Numbered from the stretch's first letter, positions 35,212 to 44,273 are shown. The stretch: 64,000 bases of DNA from Myxococcota bacterium (GCA_030748735.1 JASMLK010000055.1:56778-120777); one strand, 5' to 3'. Program-made: numbers and translations. The notes: generated from the letters alone by a model not told the origin.

Positions 35212-36596
35212 CCACGCCGCGACGCATCCACTTCGTGGGAATCGCCGGGGTCGGCATGTCGGGCCTCGCCGAACTCATGTGTGCGCGCGGTGCGGCGGTG
35301 AGCGGTAGCGACCTCGCGGGTGGACGCATCGTCGACCACCTGCGCGCACTCGGCATGGAGATCGCGCTCGGTCACGACGCGGCGAACATCGACAAGGCCG
35401 ATGTCGTCGTCGTTTCGACCGCGATCAAGTCCGACAACCCGGAAGTTGCCGCGGCGCGCACCAAGGGGACACCCGTCATCCATCGCAGCGAATTGCTCGC
35501 CGAAGCGATGAACGAACAGCGCGGCATCGCGATTTCGGGAACCCACGGCAAGACGACGACAACGGCCCTGGTCGCCCACCTGCTGGTGCGCGCCGACCTC
35601 GACCCCACGGCACTCGTCGGCGGCGCACTCGCGGGAGAAGACGGACTGCGAAGCGGTGCCGTGATCGGCACGAGCCCCTGGTTCGTCACCGAAGCCGATG
35701 AATCCGACGGCTCCTTCCTTCGGCTTTCACCGCACATCGCCGTCGTCACGAACATCGACGCCGACCACCTCGATCACTACGGCGACATGGCGGGGCTCGA
35801 AGACGCTTTCCGGCGTTTCACGGCGAGTGTCCCCGAAGACGGCCTGTGCGTGATCTGCAGCGACCACCCCGCCACGCGCGCGCTGGCCGATCGGATGAAG
35901 GGGCGCGTGGTCCGCTACGGCGTCGAACCGGGCGCCGACCTCGTTGCCCGCACTTCGCAAGCCGACGGCTTCGAGGTCCTGCGCGATGGAACTCATGTCG
36001 GTCGCGCAGTGCTCCCGCTTCCCGGTGCGCACAACATCGCGAATGCACTGGCCGCCCTCGCGGTTGGCTTCGAACTCGACATCGACTTCGACGTCATGCG
36101 CGAAGCCCTGGCTTCGTTTCGCGGCGTTGCGCGCCGTTTCGAACGCAAGGGCGAAGCGAACGGTGTCCAGGTCGTCGACGACTACGGCCATCATCCCGTC
36201 GAAGTCCGCGCCACCCTCGAAGCCGCGCGCACTTCTCACGAAGGTCGCGTCGTCACCGTTTTCCAGCCTCACCGCTACACGCGAACGCGCGACCTGTTGG
36301 CAGAATTCAGCCGCGCGTTCGGCGACTGCGACATGCTGATCATCGCGGACACCTACGCGGCCGGCGAAGCCCCGATCGAAGGCGCCGAAGCGAGCACCCT
36401 GGCCGCGGCGATCGAGCGCGACGGTCACGCGAACGTGCGTTTCATTGCATCGCTCGACGACATCGCAGACACCGTCGCGGGCGAAGTGTGCGCGGGTGAT
36501 CTCGTCTTGACCCTCGGCGCCGGCAACGTCACCGAACTCGGCCCGATGCTGCTCGATCGCCTGGGCGGCAACGCCGGAGGTGCTGGCGCATGCTGA
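35208..36596 (+). CDS. murC: UDP-MurNAc:L-alanine ligase MurC
   Basis: First Mur ligase, adding L-Ala to UDP-MurNAc. The start is a TTG at 35208 overlapping the murG stop (TTGA). That is the only start consistent with the conserved 'RRIHFVGIAGVGMSGLAELM' at residue ~5. It has 462 residues. ISGTHGKTTTTAL (~110-122) is the P-loop; 'TEADESDGSFL', 'TNIDADHLDHYGDM', 'DDYGHHPVEV' and 'FQPHRYTRTRDL' are diagnostic. The rare TTG start may tune its level relative to murG. Confidence 0.97.
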   Translation: MTTPRRIHFVGIAGVGMSGLAELMCARGAAVSGSDLAGGRIVDHLRALGMEIALGHDAANIDKADVVVVSTAIKSDNPEVAAARTKGTPVIHRSELLAEAMNEQRGIAISGTHGKTTTTALVAHLLVRADLDPTALVGGALAGEDGLRSGAVIGTSPWFVTEADESDGSFLRLSPHIAVVTNIDADHLDHYGDMAGLEDAFRRFTASVPEDGLCVICSDHPATRALADRMKGRVVRYGVEPGADLVARTSQADGFEVLRDGTHVGRAVLPLPGAHNIANALAALAVGFELDIDFDVMREALASFRGVARRFERKGEANGVQVVDDYGHHPVEVRATLEAARTSHEGRVVTVFQPHRYTRTRDLLAEFSRAFGDCDMLIIADTYAAGEAPIEGAEASTLAAAIERDGHANVRFIASLDDIADTVAGEVCAGDLVLTLGAGNVTELGPMLLDRLGGNAGGAGAC

Positions 36597-37510
36597 CCCC
36601 CGAAGCACGCGACGCGCTGCGCGACCAGCTCGGCGACGACGTGCGCTTCGACGTCGCCATGTCTCGCTACACCTCGCTTCGCATCGGCGGCAACGCCGAC
36701 GCCGCCGCCACACCGCGGAGCGCCCAACAGGTCGAAGGCCTGCTCCGCACCTGCCACCAGCACCGGGTTCCGCACACGGTGCTGGGCAACGGCTTCAACA
36801 CGCTCGTCCTCGACGGTGGCATCGAAGGCGTCGTCATCCTCACCCATCGCATGCGCCGCCTCGAAGAACGCCCGGGTGGCTGTATCCATGCCGAAGCCGG
36901 CGTTTCCCACGCGAGTTTGATGGGCCTGTGCCAGCGCGAAGGGCTCGCCGGCCTCGAATACGGCGCAGGGATCCCGGGCACCATCGGCGGTTGGGTCGTC
37001 ATGAACGCCGGCATCGGCACGCGCGAAGCCAAGGACGTGGTGAAGCGCGTCGAAGTCGTGAGCCCGACCGGGCGCAAGCGCAAGCACATCGAAGGCGAAG
37101 CGCTGCGCTTCCGCTACCGCGCGCTGCGCGGCCTCGCGCCGGGTTCGGTGATCGTTTCGGCGCTGCTCTCGGTCGAACCGAGCGAACCCGAACAGGTGAA
37201 GCGCGAGATCAAGCGCATGCTCGCCCAACGCTCCGGGAGCCAACCCCTCGACGTCCCCTCCTGCGGTTCGGTGTTCATGAACCCGCCGGGTGACTACGCG
37301 GGACGCTTGATCGAAGAAGCCGGGCTCAAGGGTCATCGACACGGTGGGGCCGAGATTTCGACCGTGCACGCCAACTTCATCGCGAACAGAGGCGGTGCCA
37401 GGGCGTGTGACGTACTCGCACTGATCCGCGAAGCCCAGCGCGTGGTGAAAGAACGCAGCGGCATCGCGCTGCACACCGAGGTTCGCATCCTCGGCCGGGA
37501 GGCGGCATGA
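36590..37510 (+). CDS. murB: UDP-N-acetylenolpyruvoylglucosamine reductase MurB
   Basis: FAD enzyme that reduces UDP-GlcNAc-enolpyruvate to UDP-MurNAc. It has 306 residues, matching the shorter (type II, Gram-positive-like) MurB length. 'TSLRIGGNADAAATP' opens the FAD domain; 'VLGNGFNTLV' and 'GLEYGAGIPGTIGGWVVMNAG' are FAD-contact motifs; 'YRALRG' carries the Arg; 'SCGSVFMNPPGDYAGRLIEEAGLKG' holds the catalytic Ser; 'EVRILG' ends the protein. It overlaps murC by seven bases and ftsQ by four. Confidence 0.97.
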   Translation: MLTPEARDALRDQLGDDVRFDVAMSRYTSLRIGGNADAAATPRSAQQVEGLLRTCHQHRVPHTVLGNGFNTLVLDGGIEGVVILTHRMRRLEERPGGCIHAEAGVSHASLMGLCQREGLAGLEYGAGIPGTIGGWVVMNAGIGTREAKDVVKRVEVVSPTGRKRKHIEGEALRFRYRALRGLAPGSVIVSALLSVEPSEPEQVKREIKRMLAQRSGSQPLDVPSCGSVFMNPPGDYAGRLIEEAGLKGHRHGGAEISTVHANFIANRGGARACDVLALIREAQRVVKERSGIALHTEVRILGREAA

Positions 37511-38427
37511 GTCCCAAGCGAAGTCCTTTCAAGCGAAGTCCCCGACAGAGTTCGGTCGTGGCACGGCTCGGGCGCCGGCAGCGACGCGACCCGTTCGACT
37601 CACGCGGATGGCTGAGCGTCGACGCCGCGCGCGTCCAGGGCATCGATCGCACGCTCGTTCGCCGACTCGTACTCACGACCGGGTTCGCGTTGGCCCTGCT
37701 CTGCGGCGCAACGTCGGGCCCCGCGCTCGTGGCTTCTCTCAATACATTCGGCAACGACGACGAAAGCGTGCTCGTGCGATCGGTCGCCGTGCAGGGCAAC
37801 GTGCGGCTCAACGCCGCCACGGTTGCGCTCGCCAGTGGCGTCGCACGCGACAGCATCGCGAGCCAACTCGATCCGAAGCAGATCGAAGCCAAGCTCGAGT
37901 CGCATCCGATGATTCGCGCCGCCAGGGTCGCGCTGCTGCCCGACGGTCAACTCGTCGTTCGCATCGCCGAGCGTGAGCCCCATGCCCTCCTGCTCAGGCG
38001 CGGTGGCAAAGCGGACGCGCCCGCATGGCGGCTCATCGACGCCGACGGCACGCCCTTCGCCGATACGCGCGCCGAGGCCTGGAGCCGCCTGCCCCGGGTG
38101 CGCAGTGACGCCGTGATCGAGAGCGACGTCGCTTCCGCGCCGCTTCGCGAGGCCATTGCCCTCGCGCAAGCCATGGATGACCCGCGCTTCGCCGCCCTCG
38201 GCGAGCGCGAGATCGAACTGCCCGCCGTCGCCAGCAGCGACGGCTGGGTGCTCCACGCCCGCGGCAACCCGCGGCGCGTCGTGCTCGGAACCAGGGAGGT
38301 GGAACCGCGGCTCGAACGTCTGGCCTTGCTGCTCGACGCCGACCTGCCCGCGGCTCGTACCGCGACAGAGATCGATTTTCGCTTCGCAGGGCAAGCCGTC
38401 CTGCGAAGTGGGTCTGCTTCTCGGTGA
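37507..38427 (+). CDS. ftsQ: Cell division protein FtsQ
   Basis: Bitopic division protein that recruits FtsL/FtsB. It has 306 residues: an unusually Arg/Lys-rich cytoplasmic tail (~residues 1-55), one membrane segment (LVLTTGFALALLCGATSG), a POTRA domain ('VRSVAVQGNVRLNAATVALASGV' ... 'HPMIRAARVALLPDGQLVVRIAEREP'), then the FtsQ beta domain. The last codons form part of a perfect 10-bp hairpin that overlaps the stop. It overlaps murB by four bases; ftsA starts 92 bases after its stop. Confidence 0.92.
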   Translation: MSPKRSPFKRSPRQSSVVARLGRRQRRDPFDSRGWLSVDAARVQGIDRTLVRRLVLTTGFALALLCGATSGPALVASLNTFGNDDESVLVRSVAVQGNVRLNAATVALASGVARDSIASQLDPKQIEAKLESHPMIRAARVALLPDGQLVVRIAEREPHALLLRRGGKADAPAWRLIDADGTPFADTRAEAWSRLPRVRSDAVIESDVASAPLREAIALAQAMDDPRFAALGEREIELPAVASSDGWVLHARGNPRRVVLGTREVEPRLERLALLLDADLPAARTATEIDFRFAGQAVLRSGSASR

Positions 38428-38435
38428 AGCAGACC
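38411..38435 (+). terminator. Perfect hairpin over the ftsQ stop codon
   Basis: GGTCTGCTTC at 38411-38420 pairs with GAAGCAGACC at 38426-38435 around a 5-base loop (TCGGT); the ftsQ TGA (38425-38427) lies in it. No U-tract follows, so it is more likely an attenuator, RNA-processing or stability element that separates ftsA expression from upstream genes. Confidence 0.5.
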
Positions 38436-38519
38436 GAAAGCGGCGTCTTCGCGTGGATTCGCGAAGCCGTCCAAAACGAGTCGTTGGGGAAACCGCGACT
38501 CTTCAATGGGGGGTGACAC

Positions 38520-39755
38520 ATGGCAAGGAAAGATGATCTGATCGTTGGGTTGGACATCGGCACGACCAAGATCTGCGCGATCGTGGGCGAGCGTACGGAG
38601 AACGGCGTCGACATCATCGGCACCGGGACCCACATCAGCAAAGGCTTGCGCAAGGGAGTCGTCATCGACATCGACGCCACCGTGCAGTCGATCAAGATGG
38701 CGGTCGAAGAAGCGGAGATGATGGCCGACTGCGAGATCTCGTCGGTCTACGCCGGCATCGCGGGCGGTCATATTCGCGGCTTCAACTCGCACGGCGTGGT
38801 CGCACTGAAAGATCGCGAAGTGCGGCAGAGCGACATCCGTCGCGTGATCGACGCTGCCAAGGCCGTCGCCATTCCCATGGACCGTGAAGTCATTCACGTG
38901 ATCCCCCAGGAGTTCGTGATCGACGAACAGGACGGCATCCGCGAACCGCTCGGCATGAGTGGCGTGCGTCTCGAATCGAAGATCCACATCGTGACGGCGG
39001 CGGTGACGAGTGCGCAGAACATCGTGAAGTCGTGCAACAAGGCGGGGCTCAACGTGATCGACATCGTGCTCGAGCCGTTGGCCAGTGCCCAGGCGGTGCT
39101 GGCGAGCGACGAGCGCGACCTCGGTGTCTGCATGATCTACATCGGCGGCGGCACGACCGACATCGCTGTCTTCGCCGACGGCTCGATCAATAACACCTCG
39201 GTGCTCGGTCTCGGGGGCTACCACCTCACGAACGACATCGCGGTCGGCCTGCGCACGCCGTTCGACGAAGCCGAGCGTATCAAGAAGCAGTTCGGCGTCG
39301 CCTCGGCGCGCTACCTGGCGAGCGACGACGTGCTCACCGTGCCCTCTGTTGGCGGGAGACGGCCCAGGGAGGTTTCGCGCAAGATCCTGTGCGAGATCAT
39401 CGAGCCGCGGGCGGAAGAGATCCTGTCGCTTGCGCGCCAGGAGATCGTGCGTTCGGGTCTGGACGACAAGATCCCCAGCGGCCTGGTCCTGACCGGCGGC
39501 GCCTCGGCGCTTGCGGGCCTTTCGGAACTGGCCGAGGAGATCTTCGAAGCCCCGGTCCGCATCGGCACCCCCACCAACGTGGGCGGTCTGCTCGATGTCG
39601 TGCGCAGCCCCATGTACGCCACCGGCGTAGGCCTCGTGGGATACGGCTATTCGCAGGAATCCGGCCGCTTCAAGGGCTTCCGGATCCGCGACGAGTCGAT
39701 CTTCGGCCGGGTCAAGCAGCGCATGCGCGACTGGTTCTACACCGAGTTCGCGTAA
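38520..39755 (+). CDS. ftsA: Cell division actin-like ATPase FtsA
   Basis: Membrane tether of the FtsZ ring. It has 411 residues. 'IVGLDIGTTKICAIVGE' is the phosphate-1 motif of the actin fold; the 1C domain follows ('RVIDAAKAVAIPMDREVIHVIPQEFVID'). 'GVCMIYIGGGTTDIAVF' is phosphate 2 and 'SGLVLTGGASALAGLSELAEEIF' the adenosine motif. The C-terminal amphipathic helix (GRVKQRMRDWFYTEF) should bind the membrane. It starts behind GGGG-rich leader sequence 92 bases after ftsQ and is followed by 185 bases to ftsZ. Confidence 0.97.
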   Translation: MARKDDLIVGLDIGTTKICAIVGERTENGVDIIGTGTHISKGLRKGVVIDIDATVQSIKMAVEEAEMMADCEISSVYAGIAGGHIRGFNSHGVVALKDREVRQSDIRRVIDAAKAVAIPMDREVIHVIPQEFVIDEQDGIREPLGMSGVRLESKIHIVTAAVTSAQNIVKSCNKAGLNVIDIVLEPLASAQAVLASDERDLGVCMIYIGGGTTDIAVFADGSINNTSVLGLGGYHLTNDIAVGLRTPFDEAERIKKQFGVASARYLASDDVLTVPSVGGRRPREVSRKILCEIIEPRAEEILSLARQEIVRSGLDDKIPSGLVLTGGASALAGLSELAEEIFEAPVRIGTPTNVGGLLDVVRSPMYATGVGLVGYGYSQESGRFKGFRIRDESIFGRVKQRMRDWFYTEFA

Positions 39756-39930
39756 GCCAGCCGACTCCGACCCAGGAAGAATCGCTCGGCCGTCTACCAA
39801 GACAGGGCCCCGCAAAACCCGATTTCGCTCCCTCCCGGAACTCCCCCGGTGCCCAAAGAACGAGCACAAAAATCAACTTTTGGTGTTACATTCGTCGCGC
39901 GTAAGCCATCAGACAAGCGCGCGAGGAGAG

Positions 39931-39966
39931 GGCAAAGAAAATGGCAAAGAAAATGGCAAAGAAGGA
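39931..39966 (+). repeat. 12-bp triplication across the ftsZ start codon
   Basis: GGCAAAGAAAAT occurs at 39931-39942 and 39943-39954, with a degenerate third copy at 39955-39966. The duplication creates two in-frame ATG codons, 39941 and 39953, both reading Met-Ala-Lys-Lys. GAGGAGAG (39923-39930) is best spaced for the first. Confidence 0.8.
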
Positions 39967-41350
39967 AAACAACCCCGAATCCCCTGACCTTCTGGACATT
40001 GGCTCCGACGAGCTGATCGACGATCAGGATTTTCTCGAGTTCGAGGACTCGGCGCGTCAGATGGCGGTGATCAAGGTGATCGGCGTCGGCGGCGGTGGCG
40101 GCAACGCACTCAACACGATGATCCGGTCGGGTCTGGGAGGCGTCGAGTTCATTGCGGCCAACACCGACGCCCAGGCGCTCAAACACAACCTGGCACCGAC
40201 CAAGATCCAACTCGGTGCCGAGGTGACGCGTGGCCTCGGCTGCGGTGCCAACCCCGATCGCGGACGCGCATCGGCCCTCGAAGCACGCGAGCGACTTCGC
40301 GAAGTGCTCGAAGGCGCAGACATGGTGTTCGTGACCGCGGGCATGGGCGGTGGTACCGGCACCGGTGCTGCACCGATCGTCGCGGAAGTCGCGCGTGAGA
40401 TCGGCGCCCTCACTGTGGGTGTGGTGACGAAGCCCTTCATGTTCGAAGGCAAGGTGCGCACCAAGCACGGCGATCGCGGCCTCGACGAACTCCACCAGGT
40501 CGTCGACACCCTGATCACCATTCCGAACCAGCGCTTGCTGGCACTCGCGGGCAAGAGCACGAACATGAAGGACGCCTTCACCCTGGCGGACGACGTGCTC
40601 TTGAACGCAACGCGCGGCATCTCGGACCTGATCACGATCCACGGCCTCATCAACCTCGACTTCGCCGACGTTCGCACCGTGATGAACGAAGCCGGTGTCG
40701 CGATGATGGGCACGGGTGTCGGGCGCGGCGATTCGCGCGCGATGGACGCCGCACAGACCGCGATCTCCAGCCCGCTGCTCGAAGACCTTTCGATCGAAGG
40801 GGCACGCGGGGTGCTGATCAACATCACGGGCAGCGAGAACATGACGCTCTTCGAAGTCAACGAAGCGTCGACGCTCGTCCAGGAAGCCGCCCACGAAGAT
40901 GCCAACATCATCTTCGGTGCGGTGATCGACGAAGCGATGGGCGACGACGAAGTCCGCGTGACGGTGATCGCGACGGGCCTCGACGGTGGCGAAGCGCGCA
41001 CGCGCCCGCCGCGCCGCCGAAGCTTCGACGAAGACGTCGCCGTGCCGCTCGCGGTGCAGGACAACGTGACGTCGCTTCGCCGCGAGCCCGAGAGCGCCCA
41101 GCCGGTGGCCCGTCAGCAACATCAACAACAGGAAAGTACGCCGCGGCGCCATGAAGAGTCCGCCGAGAACATGGAGTTCGACCTCGAGCCCGCCGCGGCG
41201 TCGGATGCCGAACTCGCCGAAGCGGCGGCCGCCGAATTCGCCTCTCCGTTCGAGGACGAATTCGACGCCCCGGCCTTCCTCCGCAAGCGCAAGCAACTGG
41301 CAGAAGACGACACGGACGAACCTGCGTTCCTGCGCCGGGCGCAAGACTGA
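39941..41350 (+). CDS. ftsZ: Cell division tubulin FtsZ
   Basis: GTPase that polymerises into the division ring. It has 469 residues, longer than the usual ~380-400. An N-terminal acidic extension of ~40 residues is followed by the GTPase core: '[14 protein letters not shown]', 'AANTDAQAL', the tubulin signature [12 protein letters not shown] and '[11 protein letters not shown]'. A ~100-residue disordered, Gln/Glu/Ala-rich linker precedes the end. The C-terminal binding peptide appears twice ([11 protein letters not shown] and [10 protein letters not shown]). Two candidate starts exist because of a 12-bp repeat. It is followed within 50 bases by a strong terminator that ends the dcw cluster. 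Confidence 0.98.
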   Translation: MAKKMAKKENNPESPDLLDIGSDELIDDQDFLEFEDSARQMAVIKVIGVGGGGGNALNTMIRSGLGGVEFIAANTDAQALKHNLAPTKIQLGAEVTRGLGCGANPDRGRASALEARERLREVLEGADMVFVTAGMGGGTGTGAAPIVAEVAREIGALTVGVVTKPFMFEGKVRTKHGDRGLDELHQVVDTLITIPNQRLLALAGKSTNMKDAFTLADDVLLNATRGISDLITIHGLINLDFADVRTVMNEAGVAMMGTGVGRGDSRAMDAAQTAISSPLLEDLSIEGARGVLINITGSENMTLFEVNEASTLVQEAAHEDANIIFGAVIDEAMGDDEVRVTVIATGLDGGEARTRPPRRRSFDEDVAVPLAVQDNVTSLRREPESAQPVARQQHQQQESTPRRHEESAENMEFDLEPAAASDAELAEAAAAEFASPFEDEFDAPAFLRKRKQLAEDDTDEPAFLRRAQD

Positions 41351-41395
41351 CCCAGACCAACGCACCGGGCGCGGCCCGGTTCTGCTAGAACGAAG

Positions 41396-41431
41396 CGCCC
41401 CGGAGAGGCTGATCCTCTCCGGGGCGTTTTT
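41396..41431 (+). terminator. Strong rho-independent terminator ending the dcw cluster
   Basis: A perfect 13-bp stem (CGCCCCGGAGAGG at 41396-41408 with CCTCTCCGGGGCG at 41414-41426, loop CTGAT) is followed by five T residues. It lies 46 bases after the ftsZ stop and just before the next gene's ribosome-binding site. Confidence 0.95.
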
Positions 41432-41453
41432 CTTTCAGGAGACAGGAGACCTG

Positions 41454-42257
41454 ATGAGCCCAACCGACCTGATTCTCGAAACCCGCGAAGACGACGTCGT
41501 CACCCTCACCTTCAATGACCCCGAGCGCCGCAACGCCATGACCCGGCCGATGGGCGAAGCCTTCACCGCCAGGATCGCCGCGCTGAAGGGCGACACCGCC
41601 ATGCGGGCGCTGGTCATCACCGGCGGTGGCAGCGCGTTTTCGGCGGGAGGCGACCTCCAGATGATCCGCGACGTCACCCAGATGGCCCACGACGGGAAGC
41701 GGCAGGAAGTCACCGACTTCATGCGCTCCTTCTACTCGCTGTTTCTCTCGATTCGCGAGATCCCCGTCCCGACGATCGCCGCGATCAACGGACACGCGAT
41801 CGGCGCGGGCTTCTGCGTCGCCCTCGGCTGCGACATCCGCTACGTGGCCCGAGGCGCCAAGTTGGCGTTGAACTTCACGAAATTGGGCCTACACCCCGGG
41901 ATGGGGGCGTCCTGGACGCTGCCCCGGCTGGCCGGGCCCTCGCTGGCGGCCGAGCTGATGTACACGAGCCGCATGGTCAGCGGCGAGGACGCCGCGGCCA
42001 TGGGAATGGCGAGCCGGGCCCTCGAAACCGCCGAAGTGCTGCCCGCCGCCCTCGAAACCGCCCGCGAAGTGGCGGCCTGCTCACCGATCGCCGTCCGCTC
42101 GCTGAAGCGGGGGCTTTCCCAGACCGAAGGCAACAGTCTCGCCGGCCAACTCGATGTCGAAGCTGCGGAGCAGGCGGTCTGTTACGAAAGCCAGGACATG
42201 CTCGAAGGAATCGCGGCCGCGCAGGAAAGGCGGACTCCGAATTTCAAGGGCAGCTGA
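41454..42257 (+). CDS. Enoyl-CoA hydratase/isomerase (crotonase) family protein
   Basis: A crotonase-fold enzyme of 267 residues acting on acyl-CoA thioesters. 'LTFNDPERRNAMT' begins the fold; 'ALVITGGGSAFSAGGDLQ' forms the first oxyanion-hole segment; 'IPVPTIAAINGHAIGAGFCVALGCDIRYVA' is the classic signature; 'TKLGLHPGMGASWTLPRL' carries one acidic-position region where the usual catalytic Glu is not evident, so hydratase versus isomerase is uncertain. A good AGGAGAC ribosome-binding site precedes it, directly after the ftsZ terminator, so it probably has its own weak promoter or relies on read-through. Confidence 0.9.
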   Translation: MSPTDLILETREDDVVTLTFNDPERRNAMTRPMGEAFTARIAALKGDTAMRALVITGGGSAFSAGGDLQMIRDVTQMAHDGKRQEVTDFMRSFYSLFLSIREIPVPTIAAINGHAIGAGFCVALGCDIRYVARGAKLALNFTKLGLHPGMGASWTLPRLAGPSLAAELMYTSRMVSGEDAAAMGMASRALETAEVLPAALETAREVAACSPIAVRSLKRGLSQTEGNSLAGQLDVEAAEQAVCYESQDMLEGIAAAQERRTPNFKGS

Positions 42258-42728
42258 CCCACATCCAACGCTTCCGTTCACTCGATCTGTTGTGATCGAA
42301 GACACACAGCAAAAAAAATGACGGCCGACTCTAAAGAACATTGGATGAAACACGAAAGAGATTCTAAGTTCGGCCGCGCTTGCGAACTGCAATACGGGTT
42401 GCGGTGACCCAACGATGCAGTCGCGCGGGTAGCGCGGGTCGAACGAAGAGCGGGTAGGCCGAAAGGTCAGAAGGCCAAAAGGTCGTTGAGCCAGCAAGTC
42501 TCCGGGGGAAGCTCAGTGAGTCGAGCATTGAAGAGTCATCATCTGTGGTTGTCCGTAGGCTACGTCGGTCTTCTGCTGCTGATGGCCCGGGCGTACGCCT
42601 GATCCTCACTCCACCCTGCCCCCGATCCCGGGTCCCCGCCCTCCGCTCCCAACGGAATCTTTCACTCTTCCGATGCCGCGCGAGCGTGACCACGCTTTCC
42701 AGACCTGATCTGGAATAGACTCGCCCGC
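42258..42728. other. 471-bp gap without a well-supported gene
   Basis: The stretch has shorter GC-poor parts (a run of eight A near 42310) and short imperfect repeats such as AAGGTCAGAAGGCCAAAAGGTC around 42470 (split AAGGTC units). The only coding candidate is a 28-residue frame at 42516. I see no RNA gene and no terminator for the crotonase gene. Confidence 0.6.
42516..42602 (+). CDS. Possible 28-residue membrane micropeptide
   Basis: GTG at 42516, with GGGGGAAG 6-13 bases upstream, opens a 28-codon frame ending in TGA at 42602. The peptide has a short basic start (SRALKSHH) followed by a hydrophobic segment (WLSVGYVGLLLLMARAYA), like a one-pass micropeptide or a bare signal peptide. It could also be the relic of a lost secreted protein. 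Evidence is limited to start context and composition. Confidence 0.25.
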   Translation: MSRALKSHHLWLSVGYVGLLLLMARAYA

Positions 42729-44237
42729 ATGAAGTCATTCGCATCGAGGCGGGTATGGGTGCTCGCCATGGCGGCTTTGGTCGCCGCCGCGCTGCTCGCC
42801 GTCCTCGCCAGCGGCTCCGGACGCGCTCGACTCGGCGAATGGGTCCAGGGCTCGCCCCTCGATGCTGTTTTTCGCATGGTCCTCGGTGACCTGCGCGGTC
42901 GGATGCGAGATTCGGCGCCGGTCTGCTCGCCGACGGTGCGGGCGAGCCGCCCCACCCCGGTGATCCTGATCGCGATCGACACGATCCGCGCCGACCGCCT
43001 CGGCTTTCTCGGCTACGAACGAGACGTCTCTCCGCGCATCGACGAACTCGCCCGAGAATCGATCGTCTACCGCCGCGCGATTTCCGCCGCTCCGTGGACC
43101 ACGCCCGCCTTCGTGGGGATCTTCACCGGCTCGCACCCGGGAGCGCTCGGCTTCGAGGGGGAGGCGTTGGTCTTGCCGGGCGACGTTCCCGTGTTGGCCG
43201 ACGCCCTGTGCGAAGCCGGCTGGCAGACGGCCGGGGTCGTTTCCCATTCGTACGTCGGCATCAAGTACGGCTTCGATCGCGGATTCGAACACTGGGACGA
43301 GCGCAATGCCGGCGGTCACCTGCACGTGTCTTCCGAGAGCATCACTTCGCTCGCCCTCGACTTCGTCGACGAAGTGACCGACGGCACCCCGGGCGACAGC
43401 GAGCGCCCGCTCTTCCTCTTCGCGCACTACTTCGACCCGCACTACGACTATCGGGAACACGCAACGCACCGCTTTTCGTCAGGCTATTCGGGTCCCCATC
43501 AAAGCCAGAACGACAACTTCAATCAACTCGTGAAGCTCGCCTATGACGGAGAACTCGACGCAGCGGCGATCCAGCATCTGCACGACAGCTACGACTCCGA
43601 AATCGCGTACACCGACGCCGAGATCGGGCGCTTGATCGACGGGTTGAAGGAGCGAGGGCTCTACGACGAGAGCCTGATCGTGCTGCTCGGCGATCACGGC
43701 GAAATGCTCGTCGAACGCCCGGAACGCCTGCTCGGACACGGGATGGCGGTCTACCAGCCCCTGGTCCACGTCCCGCTCCTGATCAAACTCCCGGGTAGCG
43801 AACGCGTGGAGCGCGTCGACGGACCGGTCAGCACCGTCGACGTGATGCCGACCATCCTCGACTTCGTCGGCCACCCCGAGCGTGCCAGCGGCGAAGCGGC
43901 GCGGCGCTCGTTGCTGCGCCTCGACCAGGCCAACCGGCGGCCAGCCTTCGCCCAGACCCGGCGTGACGGCATTCGGGACACGGTGGTCGACGGCAACTGG
44001 AAGCTGATCCGCGACACCGTGCGCAACCGCTCGGAGCTCTACGATCTCGACCGCGACGAAACCGAGAGCAACGACGTCGCGTGGCGCTACCCCGAGGTCG
44101 TCGCTCGCCTCGAGGCGCGGCTCGAGAGCTGGCACGAAGAACTCGCCCGCCACCGCGAAGGTCGCCCGGACGCGGCCGCCCCCGAACTCAGCGAAGAAGA
44201 GATCGAGCAACTCCGCGGGCTCGGGTACGTGGAATAG
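42729..44237 (+). CDS. Sulfatase/alkaline-phosphatase superfamily protein with Thr at the nucleophile site
   Basis: A 502-residue exported or membrane-anchored hydrolase. The N-terminus has a signal/anchor (VWVLAMAALVAAALLAVLA). 'VILIAIDTIRADRLGFLGYERDVSP' carries the first metal-binding Asp pair; SAAPWTTPAFVGIFTG (residues 119-134) is the nucleophile block, with Thr124/125 and no Cys/Ser-x-Pro-x-Arg sulfatase motif; 'LIVLLGDHGEML' gives the second Asp-His pair. Without the formylglycine motif it is unlikely to be a true arylsulfatase; phosphatase or phosphotransferase activity is more plausible (inference). It converges with a GT-C-like gene. Confidence 0.88.
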   Translation: MKSFASRRVWVLAMAALVAAALLAVLASGSGRARLGEWVQGSPLDAVFRMVLGDLRGRMRDSAPVCSPTVRASRPTPVILIAIDTIRADRLGFLGYERDVSPRIDELARESIVYRRAISAAPWTTPAFVGIFTGSHPGALGFEGEALVLPGDVPVLADALCEAGWQTAGVVSHSYVGIKYGFDRGFEHWDERNAGGHLHVSSESITSLALDFVDEVTDGTPGDSERPLFLFAHYFDPHYDYREHATHRFSSGYSGPHQSQNDNFNQLVKLAYDGELDAAAIQHLHDSYDSEIAYTDAEIGRLIDGLKERGLYDESLIVLLGDHGEMLVERPERLLGHGMAVYQPLVHVPLLIKLPGSERVERVDGPVSTVDVMPTILDFVGHPERASGEAARRSLLRLDQANRRPAFAQTRRDGIRDTVVDGNWKLIRDTVRNRSELYDLDRDETESNDVAWRYPEVVARLEARLESWHEELARHREGRPDAAAPELSEEEIEQLRGLGYVE

Positions 44238-44239
44238 AA

Positions 44240-44273
44240 GTCGCCTCGCGTCGGGTGTGCGTGCTCAGGCGAC
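44240..44273. terminator. Candidate bidirectional terminator between convergent genes
   Basis: GTCGCCT at 44240-44246 pairs with AGGCGAC at 44267-44273 around a 20-base loop. It lies between the stop of the sulfatase-like gene (44237) and the stop of the convergent membrane protein (44265). Without a U-tract the call is weak. Confidence 0.35.

Noticed and set aside
37947..39869. 640-codon open frame on the minus strand across ftsQ and ftsA
   Set aside because: It is antisense to two clearly recognisable division genes; the translation is His/Arg/Asp-rich low-quality sequence typical of shadows in high-GC DNA.
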